A stretch of DNA of 6,254 bases from the NCBI GenBank assembly GCA_023266455.1, contig JAHFQD010000119.1, positions 1-6,254 on the forward strand. The letters are read 5' to 3'. Below the pieces are notes generated by a model. That model did not search any database. It was not told the DNA's origin and saw nothing but the letters and a program-made list of their open reading frames with translations. The position numbers and the translations under genes are program-made. Shown here one piece after another: positions 1 to 6,238 of this stretch; position 1 is the stretch's first letter; the number at the start of each line of letters is the position of its first letter. The DNA comes from Candidatus Muproteobacteria bacterium (lineage in GTDB: Bacteria > Pseudomonadota > Gammaproteobacteria > Acidiferrobacterales > Sulfurifustaceae).

Positions 1-254
1 TCGTTGATGGCGATGATTTCGAAATCGGGATATTTGTTACGCTGCAACTGCGCAATGGTTTTAACGATGCCGACGGCTTCGTTATGACAGGGCACCAAGA
101 TCGCTACGTGTGGATACGATGACAGCTCCGGCGGTGTTTTTCGGCCGCGCTCATGGCGGAAGAAAAACAGCATGGCGCCGATCATCCAAAAGCACGCCAT
201 GAACAATGGATAGAAAAATACGAAGTAAGAAATAAATTCCATAAACTCGGCCAT
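1..254 (-). CDS. pgaC: PgaC, poly-beta-1,6-GlcNAc synthase (N-terminal part, cut by window edge)
   Basis: Family 2 glycosyltransferase that polymerises UDP-GlcNAc into PNAG at the inner membrane and moves the chain into the periplasm with PgaD. Only 84 complete codons are present; the gene runs off the low-coordinate edge. Residues 7-32 form a very hydrophobic membrane segment (Phe, Tyr, Met rich), followed by a basic stretch RHERGRK at 33-39. Residues 50-59 read VAILVPCHNE, the first beta strand of the GT-2 fold with its PC.NE signature, and residues 79-84 (EIIAIN, with an Asp codon beginning at the edge) match the EVIAVND nucleotide-binding strand of E. coli PgaC. The ATG overlaps the pgaB stop by one base (TGATG) and has an AGGGGG ribosome-binding site 5 bases upstream, so translation is probably coupled to pgaB. 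The E. coli protein has extra N-terminal sequence that is missing here. The catalytic Asp and QxxRW motifs lie outside the window. Family assignment is firm; the exact name leans on the pgaAB context. Confidence 0.9.
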   Translation of the reverse strand, partial: MAEFMEFISYFVFFYPLFMACFWMIGAMLFFFRHERGRKTPPELSSYPHVAILVPCHNEAVGIVKTIAQLQRNKYPDFEIIAIN

Positions 255-1810
255 CAATACCCCCTGTCATCGCCGATTGCGTAAGCGCGTAATTCCGCTC
301 CGATACGCGTTATCGCCGGTCGTTGTCGCGTCGGATCATCTTTGTCATAACCGTAATGCCGCGCGCCGGCGCGGCGCAGCGTGCGCATCGCTGTCGCCAG
401 TCGCTCGTCGGATAATTCCGGCGTGCGTCGCAGAATAAATAAAACACGTTGTTCTTGCGCCAGCGCGGCGCGGACTTTATCCGCGATCGCATCGTTGTCT
501 GATTGCGCGTCCAGTTCGAGCCAGGCGAAATCGCTTGCGGCCGACGGCGTCGGCAGTCCGATTTTAATCGCGGGATGATGATAACGGAGCAGTGCGATCA
601 GTGGCTGCGCCTGCGCGGGTTCGACGTCGGTGATGACGGCGCCGGCGAAGCGGTGTAGTCGGGCTAACTCGCGATAAACCGGCGGCGCTAAATTTCCCGG
701 GAAGCGTAGGTACACACGCCGTATGCCATTGCGAACGCGGATTTGCTGGATCACGCGGCCGAGTACGTCGGCTGCGACCGGTATGGATGGATTAGCGAAA
801 AACGCAGCACCGTCGTTGGCGGCGAAGGCGTCGATCACTACCGCGTTCACCGGCAGCAATTCTAAACGCGAGAGTAGCTCGGACAGTTTGCGTTCCTGTT
901 CTGCCGCGTTCAGGCCGCGAAAGGCGTCGAGCGTGAGATCGACAAAACGCAATTGCTCGCGCTTGTGATCGCGCAGGCGCAACATCGAATCGAAGTCGGC
1001 CAAGCGGCGATAGCCATTGAAGGGGAGACGGTTGATACGCGGCAACGTCGACAGCTCGGTCGATTCTTCGTCGAGCGTTAAGTGATAACGCATGCCGAGT
1101 CGTTGCGCTTCGTCGACGGTGACGGCGTCGTATTCGCCATAGGGCCACGCGACTGCCGCCGGCGAAATGTTCAACTCGGCGCGCAAGCGCTGCGTCGAGC
1201 GCGTTAGATCGGCGCGTACGCGCGCGCGGAATTGTTCTTCGGATTCGTAGACGCCGTTGGCGCGATATTCGCGCGTAGTGCCCGCGGCGCCGGTATTGTT
1301 TTGCGCATTGTTGCGAATTCCGCGATGCAGATCGTCGGTGTGAGAAATAATTTCAACGTCGCCGGCGTCGCGGATTTCGCGCAGTTCGTTCCACGACAGC
1401 GGCTGTTGTCCGCGATGCCCTTCAAGAACGGTGCGGCCATCTATCCAGGACGTAACCACCGCCAACACGCTTGGATAGCCATACTCCCTCAACGCCGGTA
1501 ACGCATGCGTGGCGAAACTCTTTAGTCCGTCGTCGAAGGTCAGCAACACCGGTCGCGATGGCAGCGGCGTGCCGTCGCGACGCGCGTCGTCCAACTGACG
1601 CAAACTGATGGGCGTATAGCCCTCGTCTTTGAGATAACGCAATTGGCGTTTGAATTCGTCGAGCGTGATAGCGAATGCGTCGCCGCCGCGCCGATCGACG
1701 ATGTCGTGATACGCCACGGCGGAAATAACGGGCGATTCTGCGCGTGCGATGCCGCCGAGTAAGACCCCGCCGAGTAACACGAAGACGGCGCCGATCGCCG
1801 CGCGCCACAT
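254..1810 (-). CDS. pgaB: PgaB, poly-beta-1,6-GlcNAc N-deacetylase with shortened C-terminal domain
   Basis: Periplasmic enzyme that removes some N-acetyl groups from PNAG, which is needed for export through PgaA. 518 residues. Residues 1-24 are a Sec signal peptide ending ARA, cut before ESP. The carbohydrate esterase 4 type deacetylase domain covers about 28-275: TFDDG at 91-95 (D93 catalytic base, D94 metal ligand), SHTDDLHRG at 156-164 (H157 and H162, the two metal histidines with the same spacing as in E. coli PgaB) and AWPYGEYD at 221-228. The PgaB-specific stretch at about 172-198 (NNTG...REY...YESEEQFRARV) separates it from generic deacetylases. The C-terminal part (about 285-518) still shows the start (VNAVVIDAFAANDG at 321-334) and end (GARHYGYDKDDP at 482-493) of the PgaB hydrolase domain, GH153, but is some 130 residues shorter than in the 672-residue E. 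coli protein, and the expected FHDDA segment reads ITDVE at 393-397. There is no lipobox Cys, unlike E. coli PgaB. A strong GAGGAG site precedes the ATG; the gap to pgaA is 1 base. Confidence 0.93.
   Translation of the reverse strand: MWRAAIGAVFVLLGGVLLGGIARAESPVISAVAYHDIVDRRGGDAFAITLDEFKRQLRYLKDEGYTPISLRQLDDARRDGTPLPSRPVLLTFDDGLKSFATHALPALREYGYPSVLAVVTSWIDGRTVLEGHRGQQPLSWNELREIRDAGDVEIISHTDDLHRGIRNNAQNNTGAAGTTREYRANGVYESEEQFRARVRADLTRSTQRLRAELNISPAAVAWPYGEYDAVTVDEAQRLGMRYHLTLDEESTELSTLPRINRLPFNGYRRLADFDSMLRLRDHKREQLRFVDLTLDAFRGLNAAEQERKLSELLSRLELLPVNAVVIDAFAANDGAAFFANPSIPVAADVLGRVIQQIRVRNGIRRVYLRFPGNLAPPVYRELARLHRFAGAVITDVEPAQAQPLIALLRYHHPAIKIGLPTPSAASDFAWLELDAQSDNDAIADKVRAALAQEQRVLFILRRTPELSDERLATAMRTLRRAGARHYGYDKDDPTRQRPAITRIGAELRAYAIGDDRGY
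260..265 (-). promoter_or_regulatory. Ribosome-binding site of pgaC
   Basis: AGGGGG on the minus strand, 5 bases before the pgaC ATG and inside the last codons of pgaB. It supports the start at 254 and lets ribosomes finishing pgaB re-start on pgaC. Confidence 0.75.
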
Positions 1811-1811
1811 A

Positions 1812-3365
1812 TCAGAATCTCCTCAGGTAATGCAGTTCGAGGCGCGTTTCATTTTCGGCGGTGCCGTCGTAGATAAACCGACCGTAGCGTGCGGACCAGG
1901 AGAACGCGGAGAAATCGTCGAAGTCGTAGCGCTGTTCGTATTTCACGCTCCAACGGTCGTCGGTGCCGAAGCCTTGTTGGTTGTAAGCCGACACGGCGAG
2001 ATACAGCGTGTCTACATGGCGCTGGTAACGCGAATCGAGCACAAAGTCGGTGCGATGCACGACGCCGAGACTGCGGTCGTGCTTCGGATTGAAATAAGGC
2101 GCGGTATCGATCGTGTTGCTCGATTCATAGGCTTCGAGGTACACGCGCTGTTCGCGATACGGCAGCATTTCGTAGGCGTAACCGATGGTGCCGAACAAAC
2201 TGGTGCGTTCGTTGTTGTCGGAAAAATCGTAGCGGCTGGCGCTCACGCGTCCGTACCAGACGTAGTCGAGGCTGTTGTATTCGGCCGCGGCGTTCCAGCG
2301 CGAGGCGTCGATATCTACGTTGCGCGCGCGCAGCGGGATGTCTTCGGCCCAACTGGTATAGCCGAGTTCGAAATTCCAGGTGTCGAGCGGTTGGTAAAAC
2401 AAACGCGCGGCTGTGCCATTGCGGTCGCTTTCGCTAACGTCGCTCGATACTTCGGCGTCTCCCAACAGTTGCTCATTGAAACGGTAACGCACACCCAAGC
2501 CTGCGCGGTTCATGTCGCCGTGGCGGTAGGTTCGATCTTCGGCGCGTGTCGCGAGATAGCGCGCGTAGACGCGCGTGTTGGTCGCCATGCGCGTGCTGAC
2601 TTCGGCGCGGCTATACCATTCGCGCAAGCCTTTGTCGGATTTATCGGAGGCGAGATCAAAAATGAATTCGTTATAGTCTTCGTCGCGCAACGCCAACGGC
2701 AAACCGGCGCGCGCTCGGGTCAAGGCGCTTTCGAGACGCGAATCTCCCGGTGCGGCTTCCAATGCTTGTTCCAGCAAGGCCACGGATTCTTTACGGCGAC
2801 CTTCGCTGCGTAAACATTCCGCCGCTGCCAGTGCGAAATATGGTTCGGGCGTCGATCGATCCGATAAGCGATCGTAATATTCCAACGCACCACGACAATC
2901 GCGTTTCCAAGCGCGGACGACGACGATGTCGCGTTCGATTTTTTGATTTCGCGGCGGACGCGCCGCCAGCATTTCCAACGCGTCCAACGCTGCGTCGTGT
3001 TCGCCCGCTTGCGCTTGGCGCGAGGCGCAGTCGGCGACGGCGTCGACGAAATACGGTTCGAAGGGTTCGTGTTGACGCACGCGCTCGAACCGCGTCAGCG
3101 CGTCTTTGCAATCGCCTTTCCACTTGCTGAGCAAAATGTAATCGCGATTGAGCGGATAGTCGTCGGGAAAATCGCGCAGCAGTTTACGCAGAATCGCTAA
3201 GCCCTGATCGAGTTGACCCGCGCGTCCCAATTCGACGGCGCGCGTATGTTCGGGATAGGTCTGGGTAATGTCTGGCGGCGGTGTTGTGGGCTGCGCGGCG
3301 GCGACATCGACCGCGAATGCGAGAATCCACCCTAAGCCCACGGAAGTGCGTCGGAGCTTATGCAT
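1812..3365 (-). CDS. pgaA: PgaA, outer-membrane PNAG export porin with periplasmic TPR domain
   Basis: Exports partly deacetylated PNAG across the outer membrane. From the ATG at 3365 the protein has 517 residues, against about 807 in E. coli. Residues 1-24 are a signal peptide: basic HKLRR, a hydrophobic core, then VAAA cut before QPTT. Residues about 40-212 are helical TPR-like repeats, including a 71-residue tandem duplication (49-119 and 120-190) carrying WKxDC and EPYF landmarks. Residues about 230-517 are alternating aromatic/polar beta strands ending in HYLRRF, with the terminal Phe typical of outer-membrane barrels; this length fits the 16-strand PgaA barrel. Landmarks shared with E. 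coli PgaA as I recall it: IPLRAR (343-348), PYFNP (423-427) and YDG followed by acidic residues (from 499). The reading frame extends upstream to a TTG at 3398, but that start would put extra polar residues before the signal peptide and overlaps a candidate -10 box, so I prefer ATG 3365. The Shine-Dalgarno there is weak (GAAG, 10 bases upstream). First gene of the pga operon. Confidence 0.9.
   Translation of the reverse strand: MHKLRRTSVGLGWILAFAVDVAAAQPTTPPPDITQTYPEHTRAVELGRAGQLDQGLAILRKLLRDFPDDYPLNRDYILLSKWKGDCKDALTRFERVRQHEPFEPYFVDAVADCASRQAQAGEHDAALDALEMLAARPPRNQKIERDIVVVRAWKRDCRGALEYYDRLSDRSTPEPYFALAAAECLRSEGRRKESVALLEQALEAAPGDSRLESALTRARAGLPLALRDEDYNEFIFDLASDKSDKGLREWYSRAEVSTRMATNTRVYARYLATRAEDRTYRHGDMNRAGLGVRYRFNEQLLGDAEVSSDVSESDRNGTAARLFYQPLDTWNFELGYTSWAEDIPLRARNVDIDASRWNAAAEYNSLDYVWYGRVSASRYDFSDNNERTSLFGTIGYAYEMLPYREQRVYLEAYESSNTIDTAPYFNPKHDRSLGVVHRTDFVLDSRYQRHVDTLYLAVSAYNQQGFGTDDRWSVKYEQRYDFDDFSAFSWSARYGRFIYDGTAENETRLELHYLRRF
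1819..1824 (-). promoter_or_regulatory. Ribosome-binding site of pgaB
   Basis: GAGGAG on the minus strand, 8 bases before the pgaB ATG at 1810. It is the strongest Shine-Dalgarno match in the window and lies within the codons for the last residues of PgaA (LRRF), so pgaB initiation is likely fed by ribosomes finishing pgaA. Confidence 0.85.
2796..3221 (-). repeat. Two 71-residue tandem protein repeats inside PgaA (paired TPRs)
   Basis: PgaA residues 49-119 and 120-190 align at a constant offset of 71 with no gap. Shared landmarks are AG near each start, RD, WKxDC, AL, EPYF and a later Cys (C86/C157 and C113/C184 of the 517-residue form). A third, partial unit follows at about residue 188, with a 3-residue deletion (EGRRKESVALLEQAL). 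The units are diverged, so this is an old duplication visible in protein and not a recent DNA repeat. Confidence 0.7.
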
Positions 3366-3397
3366 TCCATTTATTCTTCGGTTATCAAGGGACCGCA

Positions 3398-3426
3398 AGT
3401 ATCATGAAGCTATCGCGTCAGTGCAA
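3398..3426 (-). promoter_or_regulatory. Candidate sigma70 promoter for the pga operon
   Basis: On the minus strand TTGCAC (3421-3426) and GATACT (3398-3403) are separated by 17 bases, the ideal spacing. The hexamers match consensus at 3 and 4 of 6 positions, so this is weak. Transcription would begin near 3391, giving a leader of about 26 bases before the ATG at 3365. It would also rule out the TTG start at 3398. The AT-rich DNA further upstream could act as an UP element. This is inference from pattern only. Confidence 0.3.
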
Positions 3427-3460
3427 CAGGCTCGACGCGTCATTGGAACGGTTGGTGGTG

Positions 3461-3475
3461 TTTCTGCGACAGAAA
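3461..3475. repeat. Inverted repeat TTTCTG-CGA-CAGAAA
   Basis: Perfect 6-base arms around a 3-base centre, about 35-50 bases upstream of the candidate -35 box of the pga promoter. It is flanked by A residues on the plus strand, so a plus-strand transcript would lack the T-tract of a terminator. It could be an operator half-site pair, or chance. Confidence 0.3.
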
Positions 3476-3492
3476 AAATAATTAGAAATTTA

Positions 3493-3506
3493 CGAATAAA
3501 TATTCG
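3493..3506. repeat. Inverted repeat CGAATA-AA-TATTCG inside an AT-rich imperfect stem
   Basis: Perfect 6-base arms around AA. After an asymmetric internal loop, AAATT at 3486-3490 and AATTT at 3510-3514 can extend the stem by 5 pairs. On the minus strand the stem is followed by a T-rich stretch ending in a run of six T (about 3472-3477), so it might be a weak terminator for the Nramp transcript. The stem has few G-C pairs and the T run is not adjacent, so an operator role is equally possible. Confidence 0.3.
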
Positions 3507-3532
3507 CTGAATTTTTTAGCAACCGTCTCTAT

Positions 3533-3552
3533 TTAACGACAGCACACGTTAA
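3533..3552. repeat. Inverted repeat TTAACG-N8-CGTTAA after the Nramp stop
   Basis: Perfect 6-base arms separated by ACAGCACA, starting 4 bases past the stop codon of the transporter gene. There is no T-tract on either side, so it does not look like an intrinsic terminator. The 20-base span with separated half-sites resembles a dimeric repressor site, but I cannot assign a regulator. Confidence 0.3.
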
Positions 3553-3556
3553 GAAA

Positions 3557-4825
3557 TTACATCGTTATAAACATTGCCGCGACCGCCGCGAGCATGACGC
3601 CGGTGGCGGCCCAGCCTAAGATTTTCAAGTGGCGAGAAACGACAAATTTTCCCATGACGCTTTTTTTATCCGCCATGATCATCATGATTGCCATGATCGG
3701 CACCGAGATCACGCCGTTAATAACGGCGCTCCAAAATAACGCCTGAAACGAATTAATCGGTGCGAAATCGAGCGCGATGCCGCCCAAGGTTGCGAGGGTA
3801 ATGATGGCGTAGAACTCTTTGGCCTCTGGAAGTTTCCGATCGAGCCCCTGGGGCCATTCAAATGTTTCGGCGACGGCGTAGGCGGTGGCGCCAGCGAGGA
3901 CGGGAATGGCGAGCATGCCCGTGCCGATAATACCGAGACTGAAAATAACGAAGGCCAGGTCGCCGGCGATGGGGCGCAGGGCTTCGGCGGCTTGCGCGGC
4001 GGTGTCGATTTTCGTGATACCGGCGACGTGCAGCGTTGCCGCGGTAGCGAGAATGATGAAAAAGGCGATGACATTCGAAAAGCCCATGCCGATGTAGGTA
4101 TCGACTTTGATGCGTTTCAGATGCTTGCGCGCTTGTTCGGGCGAGTGGAACAGGGCTTTGGCGCGTGGGTTAGCTCGCAGCTCTTCGACTTCTTGCGAGG
4201 CTTGCCAGAAAAATAAATACGGGCTGATAGTAGTGCCGAATACGGCGACCAGTACCGTCAAATATTTTTGGTCGAACGTGATGCGCGGCAACAAAGTTCC
4301 CGCCGCCAACTCGCGCCATGAGATATGTACTGCGAAGACGACCGCGACGTAGGCGAGCAGCGCCAGCGTTAGCCATTTGAGTATGCGTACGTAGCGTTCG
4401 TAAGGAATATAAATTTGCAGCAGTAACGAGATCACACCGAAGACGACAGCATGACCGTGTTCCGGACCGCCGATCAGTAATCGCAAGGCCTCGCCCATGG
4501 CGGCGAGGTCGGCGGCGATGTTGACGGTGTTAGCGAGTAGAAAGGCGAGGATGATCGGATACAGCACCCATCGCGGAAAAATGTTGCGGATGTTGGCGGC
4601 CAGACCCTGGCCGGTGACGCGACCGATGCGCGCGCTCACCATTTGGATCCCGGTCATGAGCGGGTAGGTGAACAACATGGTCCACAGCATGCCGACGCCA
4701 AACTGCGCGCCGGCTTGCGAGTAGGTGGCGATGCCGCTCGGATCGTCGTCCGCGGCGCCAGTGATTAATCCAGGGCCAAGCTGTCGCCGCGCGATGTAAT
4801 TAAGGCGGTGGAGCTTGCGGCGCAT
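3557..4825 (-). CDS. Nramp-superfamily divalent metal transporter with non-canonical metal-site motifs
   Basis: Inner-membrane secondary transporter of divalent metal ions, 422 residues with about 11 predicted membrane segments, the usual Nramp size. The N-terminal GPGLITGAADDDPSGIATY (17-35) is the Nramp TM1 region; a conserved loop around SARIGRVTGQGLA (64-76) and the TM6 region AVFGTTISPYLFFWQAS (194-210) follow in the expected order. Canonical MntH/Nramp proteins have DPGN in TM1 and a Met-Pro-His in TM6, which provide Asp, Asn and Met ligands for Mn2+/Fe2+. Here these are DDDPSG (26-31) and ISPY (200-203), so the Met ligand is absent. This places it in a diverged branch of the superfamily, possibly near the Nramp-related magnesium transporters, so I give no mntH symbol and leave the substrate open. 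The ATG at 4825 has AGGG only 3 bases upstream; no other ATG lies before TM1. It follows phoH by 21 bases on the same strand, suggesting one transcript. Confidence 0.87.
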   Translation of the reverse strand: MRRKLHRLNYIARRQLGPGLITGAADDDPSGIATYSQAGAQFGVGMLWTMLFTYPLMTGIQMVSARIGRVTGQGLAANIRNIFPRWVLYPIILAFLLANTVNIAADLAAMGEALRLLIGGPEHGHAVVFGVISLLLQIYIPYERYVRILKWLTLALLAYVAVVFAVHISWRELAAGTLLPRITFDQKYLTVLVAVFGTTISPYLFFWQASQEVEELRANPRAKALFHSPEQARKHLKRIKVDTYIGMGFSNVIAFFIILATAATLHVAGITKIDTAAQAAEALRPIAGDLAFVIFSLGIIGTGMLAIPVLAGATAYAVAETFEWPQGLDRKLPEAKEFYAIITLATLGGIALDFAPINSFQALFWSAVINGVISVPIMAIMMIMADKKSVMGKFVVSRHLKILGWAATGVMLAAVAAMFITM

Positions 4826-4828
4826 AGA

Positions 4829-4832
4829 CCCT
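4829..4832 (-). promoter_or_regulatory. Short-spaced ribosome-binding site of the Nramp-like gene
   Basis: AGGG on the minus strand, only 3 bases before the ATG at 4825 and within the 21-base gap after phoH. The spacing is shorter than the usual 5-9, so initiation may depend partly on coupling with phoH translation. Confidence 0.45.
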
Positions 4833-4846
4833 GGATCATTCCGGCG

Positions 4847-6238
4847 CTACAAAATTTCCGTGGCGTAATCGGCCAGGCGCGAACGCTCACCACGTTGCAA
4901 CGTGATGTGTCCGCTGTGTTCCCAGTTCTTAAAGCAGTCGACGACGTAGGTGAGACCCGAGGTGGTCTCGGTCAGATACGGCGTGTCGATCTGTGCGATG
5001 TTGCCCAAGCACACGACCTTACTTCCCGGACCGGCGCGCGTGATGAGCGTCTTCATTTGATGCGGGCTCAAGTTCTGCGCTTCGTCGATGATCAGGAATT
5101 TCTTCAAGAACGTGCGGCCGCGCATGAAGTTAAGCGACTTGATGCGAATGCGGCTGCGCAGGAATTCGTGCGTCGCCGCGCGTCCCCAAGCGCCGTGGTC
5201 GTGGCTCGCAGTTTCGAGCAACACTTCGAGGTTGTCCTCGAGCGCGCCCATCCACGGACCCATCTTTTCTTCTTCCGTTCCTGGCAAGAAGCCGATGTCT
5301 TCGCCGACGGGCACGGTCATGCGCGTCATAATGATTTCGCTGTAGCGCTTGGTCTCAAGCGTCTGCGTGAGCGCGGCGGCCAGGGTGATCAACGTTTTAC
5401 CGGTGCCGGCGTGGCCGAGCATGCTGACGAAGTCGATTTCCGGGTCCATCAGCAGATTGAACGCGAAGTTCTGCTCGCGGTTACGCGCGTTGATGCCCCA
5501 GATTTTGTGGCGCTCGGAGGTGAAGTCTTTGACCACCTCGATCACCACGCTTTCGCCTTCGCGGCGACGTACGATGGCTTCGAACGGTTTGTCTTCGCTG
5601 GTGTAGATGAACTGATTCGGCAGCCAGGATTTCGCGCGTGGACCTTTGATGCGGTAGAACGTACGGCCTTCTTCTTTCCACGACTCCATTTCCTTGCCGT
5701 GCTTGTCCCAGAAATCCGCTTCGAGTTTGTCGATGCCGGAATAGAGCAGGTTGGCGTCGTCGAGTACCTGGTCGTTGGTGTAATCCTCGGCGTGGATGCC
5801 GAGCGCGTGCGCTTTGACGCGCAGGTTGATGTCTTTCGTCACCAACACCGCTTCGCGTTCGGGATGGGCTTTGCCCATATCCATCGTGACGCCGAGCAGC
5901 ACGTTGTCCGGATTCTGCAGCGACATGCCGTCGGGCAGCTTGGCTTTCACCGCGTCCAGATGGAAGTAGAGGCGCCCGGTTTGCACTTCCGGCGAGTACG
6001 ACGGAATCTTTACGCCGCGCGTGATTTCGCCATTGGCTTTTTCGACCAAATCGTCGAGTAGCCGACTTACTTGGCGTACGTTGCGCGCAACTTCCGACAT
6101 ACCGACTTTGGCGCGGTCCAACTCTTCAAGCACGACGATCGGTAATACGATGTCGTGTTCGTGGAAGCGGAGCAGAGCGGTCGGATCGTGGATGAGGACG
6201 TTGGTGTCCAGTACGAAAATCTTGCTTTTTTCGGTCAT
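4847..6238 (-). CDS. PIN-PhoH fusion protein (PhoH2 type RNase/RNA-helicase-like ATPase)
   Basis: Cytoplasmic protein of 463 residues with two domains. The PIN domain (about 6-150) carries the acidic nuclease residues: LDTNVLIHDP (D11), VLEELD (E38/E39), NPDNVLL (D111) and VTKDINLR (D136). The PhoH ATPase domain (about 245-463) has Walker A GHAGTGKT at 275-282 (K281, T282), Walker B FLIIDEAQN at 381-389 (D385, E386), and the conserved QRGERS near the end (448-453). A linker at about 150-245, rich in charged residues, joins them. Proteins of this PhoH2 architecture have been shown to unwind and cleave RNA; older annotation as a phosphate-starvation protein reflects the single-domain PhoH. All catalytic residues I can check are present and the length is normal. 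The ATG at 6238 is preceded by only a weak purine-rich GAAAG; the PIN core begins a few residues later, so the start is well placed. The next gene, the Nramp-like transporter, starts 21 bases beyond the TAG stop. The biological role in this organism is unknown. Confidence 0.93.
   Translation of the reverse strand: MTEKSKIFVLDTNVLIHDPTALLRFHEHDIVLPIVVLEELDRAKVGMSEVARNVRQVSRLLDDLVEKANGEITRGVKIPSYSPEVQTGRLYFHLDAVKAKLPDGMSLQNPDNVLLGVTMDMGKAHPEREAVLVTKDINLRVKAHALGIHAEDYTNDQVLDDANLLYSGIDKLEADFWDKHGKEMESWKEEGRTFYRIKGPRAKSWLPNQFIYTSEDKPFEAIVRRREGESVVIEVVKDFTSERHKIWGINARNREQNFAFNLLMDPEIDFVSMLGHAGTGKTLITLAAALTQTLETKRYSEIIMTRMTVPVGEDIGFLPGTEEEKMGPWMGALEDNLEVLLETASHDHGAWGRAATHEFLRSRIRIKSLNFMRGRTFLKKFLIIDEAQNLSPHQMKTLITRAGPGSKVVCLGNIAQIDTPYLTETTSGLTYVVDCFKNWEHSGHITLQRGERSRLADYATEIL

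Larger units (their letters stand above)
3366..3556. other. AT-rich intergenic region upstream of the pga operon
   Basis: This 191-base gap lies between the Nramp stop and the pgaA start and is the only sizeable non-coding stretch. The part from about 3471 to 3535 is markedly AT-rich next to the CGCG-rich genes. I see no convincing gene on either strand. It holds three short inverted repeats and a weak promoter candidate, listed separately, and must contain the pga control region if the operon has its own promoter. Confidence 0.6.

Noticed and set aside
1749..2813. Long plus-strand open frame (354 codons) opposite pgaA and the start of pgaB
   Set aside because: It is antisense to two well-supported genes, its translation is low-complexity in Val, Ala, Phe and Gly with no recognisable domain, and it is explained by GC-rich codon bias removing stops on the opposite strand.
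3366..3398. TTG at 3398 as the pgaA start
   Set aside because: It adds 11 residues of polar, charged sequence before an otherwise ideal signal peptide, and no clear ribosome-binding site precedes it. ATG 3365 gives a standard leader.
3461..3475. Intrinsic terminator at the TTTCTG/CAGAAA hairpin
   Set aside because: The stem is only 6 pairs with a 3-base loop. On the plus strand it is followed by A residues, and on the minus strand the T run precedes the stem instead of following it.
3268..3510. Small plus-strand frames across the pgaA start and upstream gap (80 and 66 codons)
   Set aside because: They start inside pgaA antisense, lack a good ribosome-binding site and show no motif or hydrophobic pattern. 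The AT-rich portion looks regulatory.
4808..6061. Long plus-strand open frame (417 codons) opposite phoH
   Set aside because: The sense strand has every PIN and PhoH motif. The antisense product is His, Phe, Val and Asp rich with no known fold and no ribosome-binding site; it is a mirror of biased codons.
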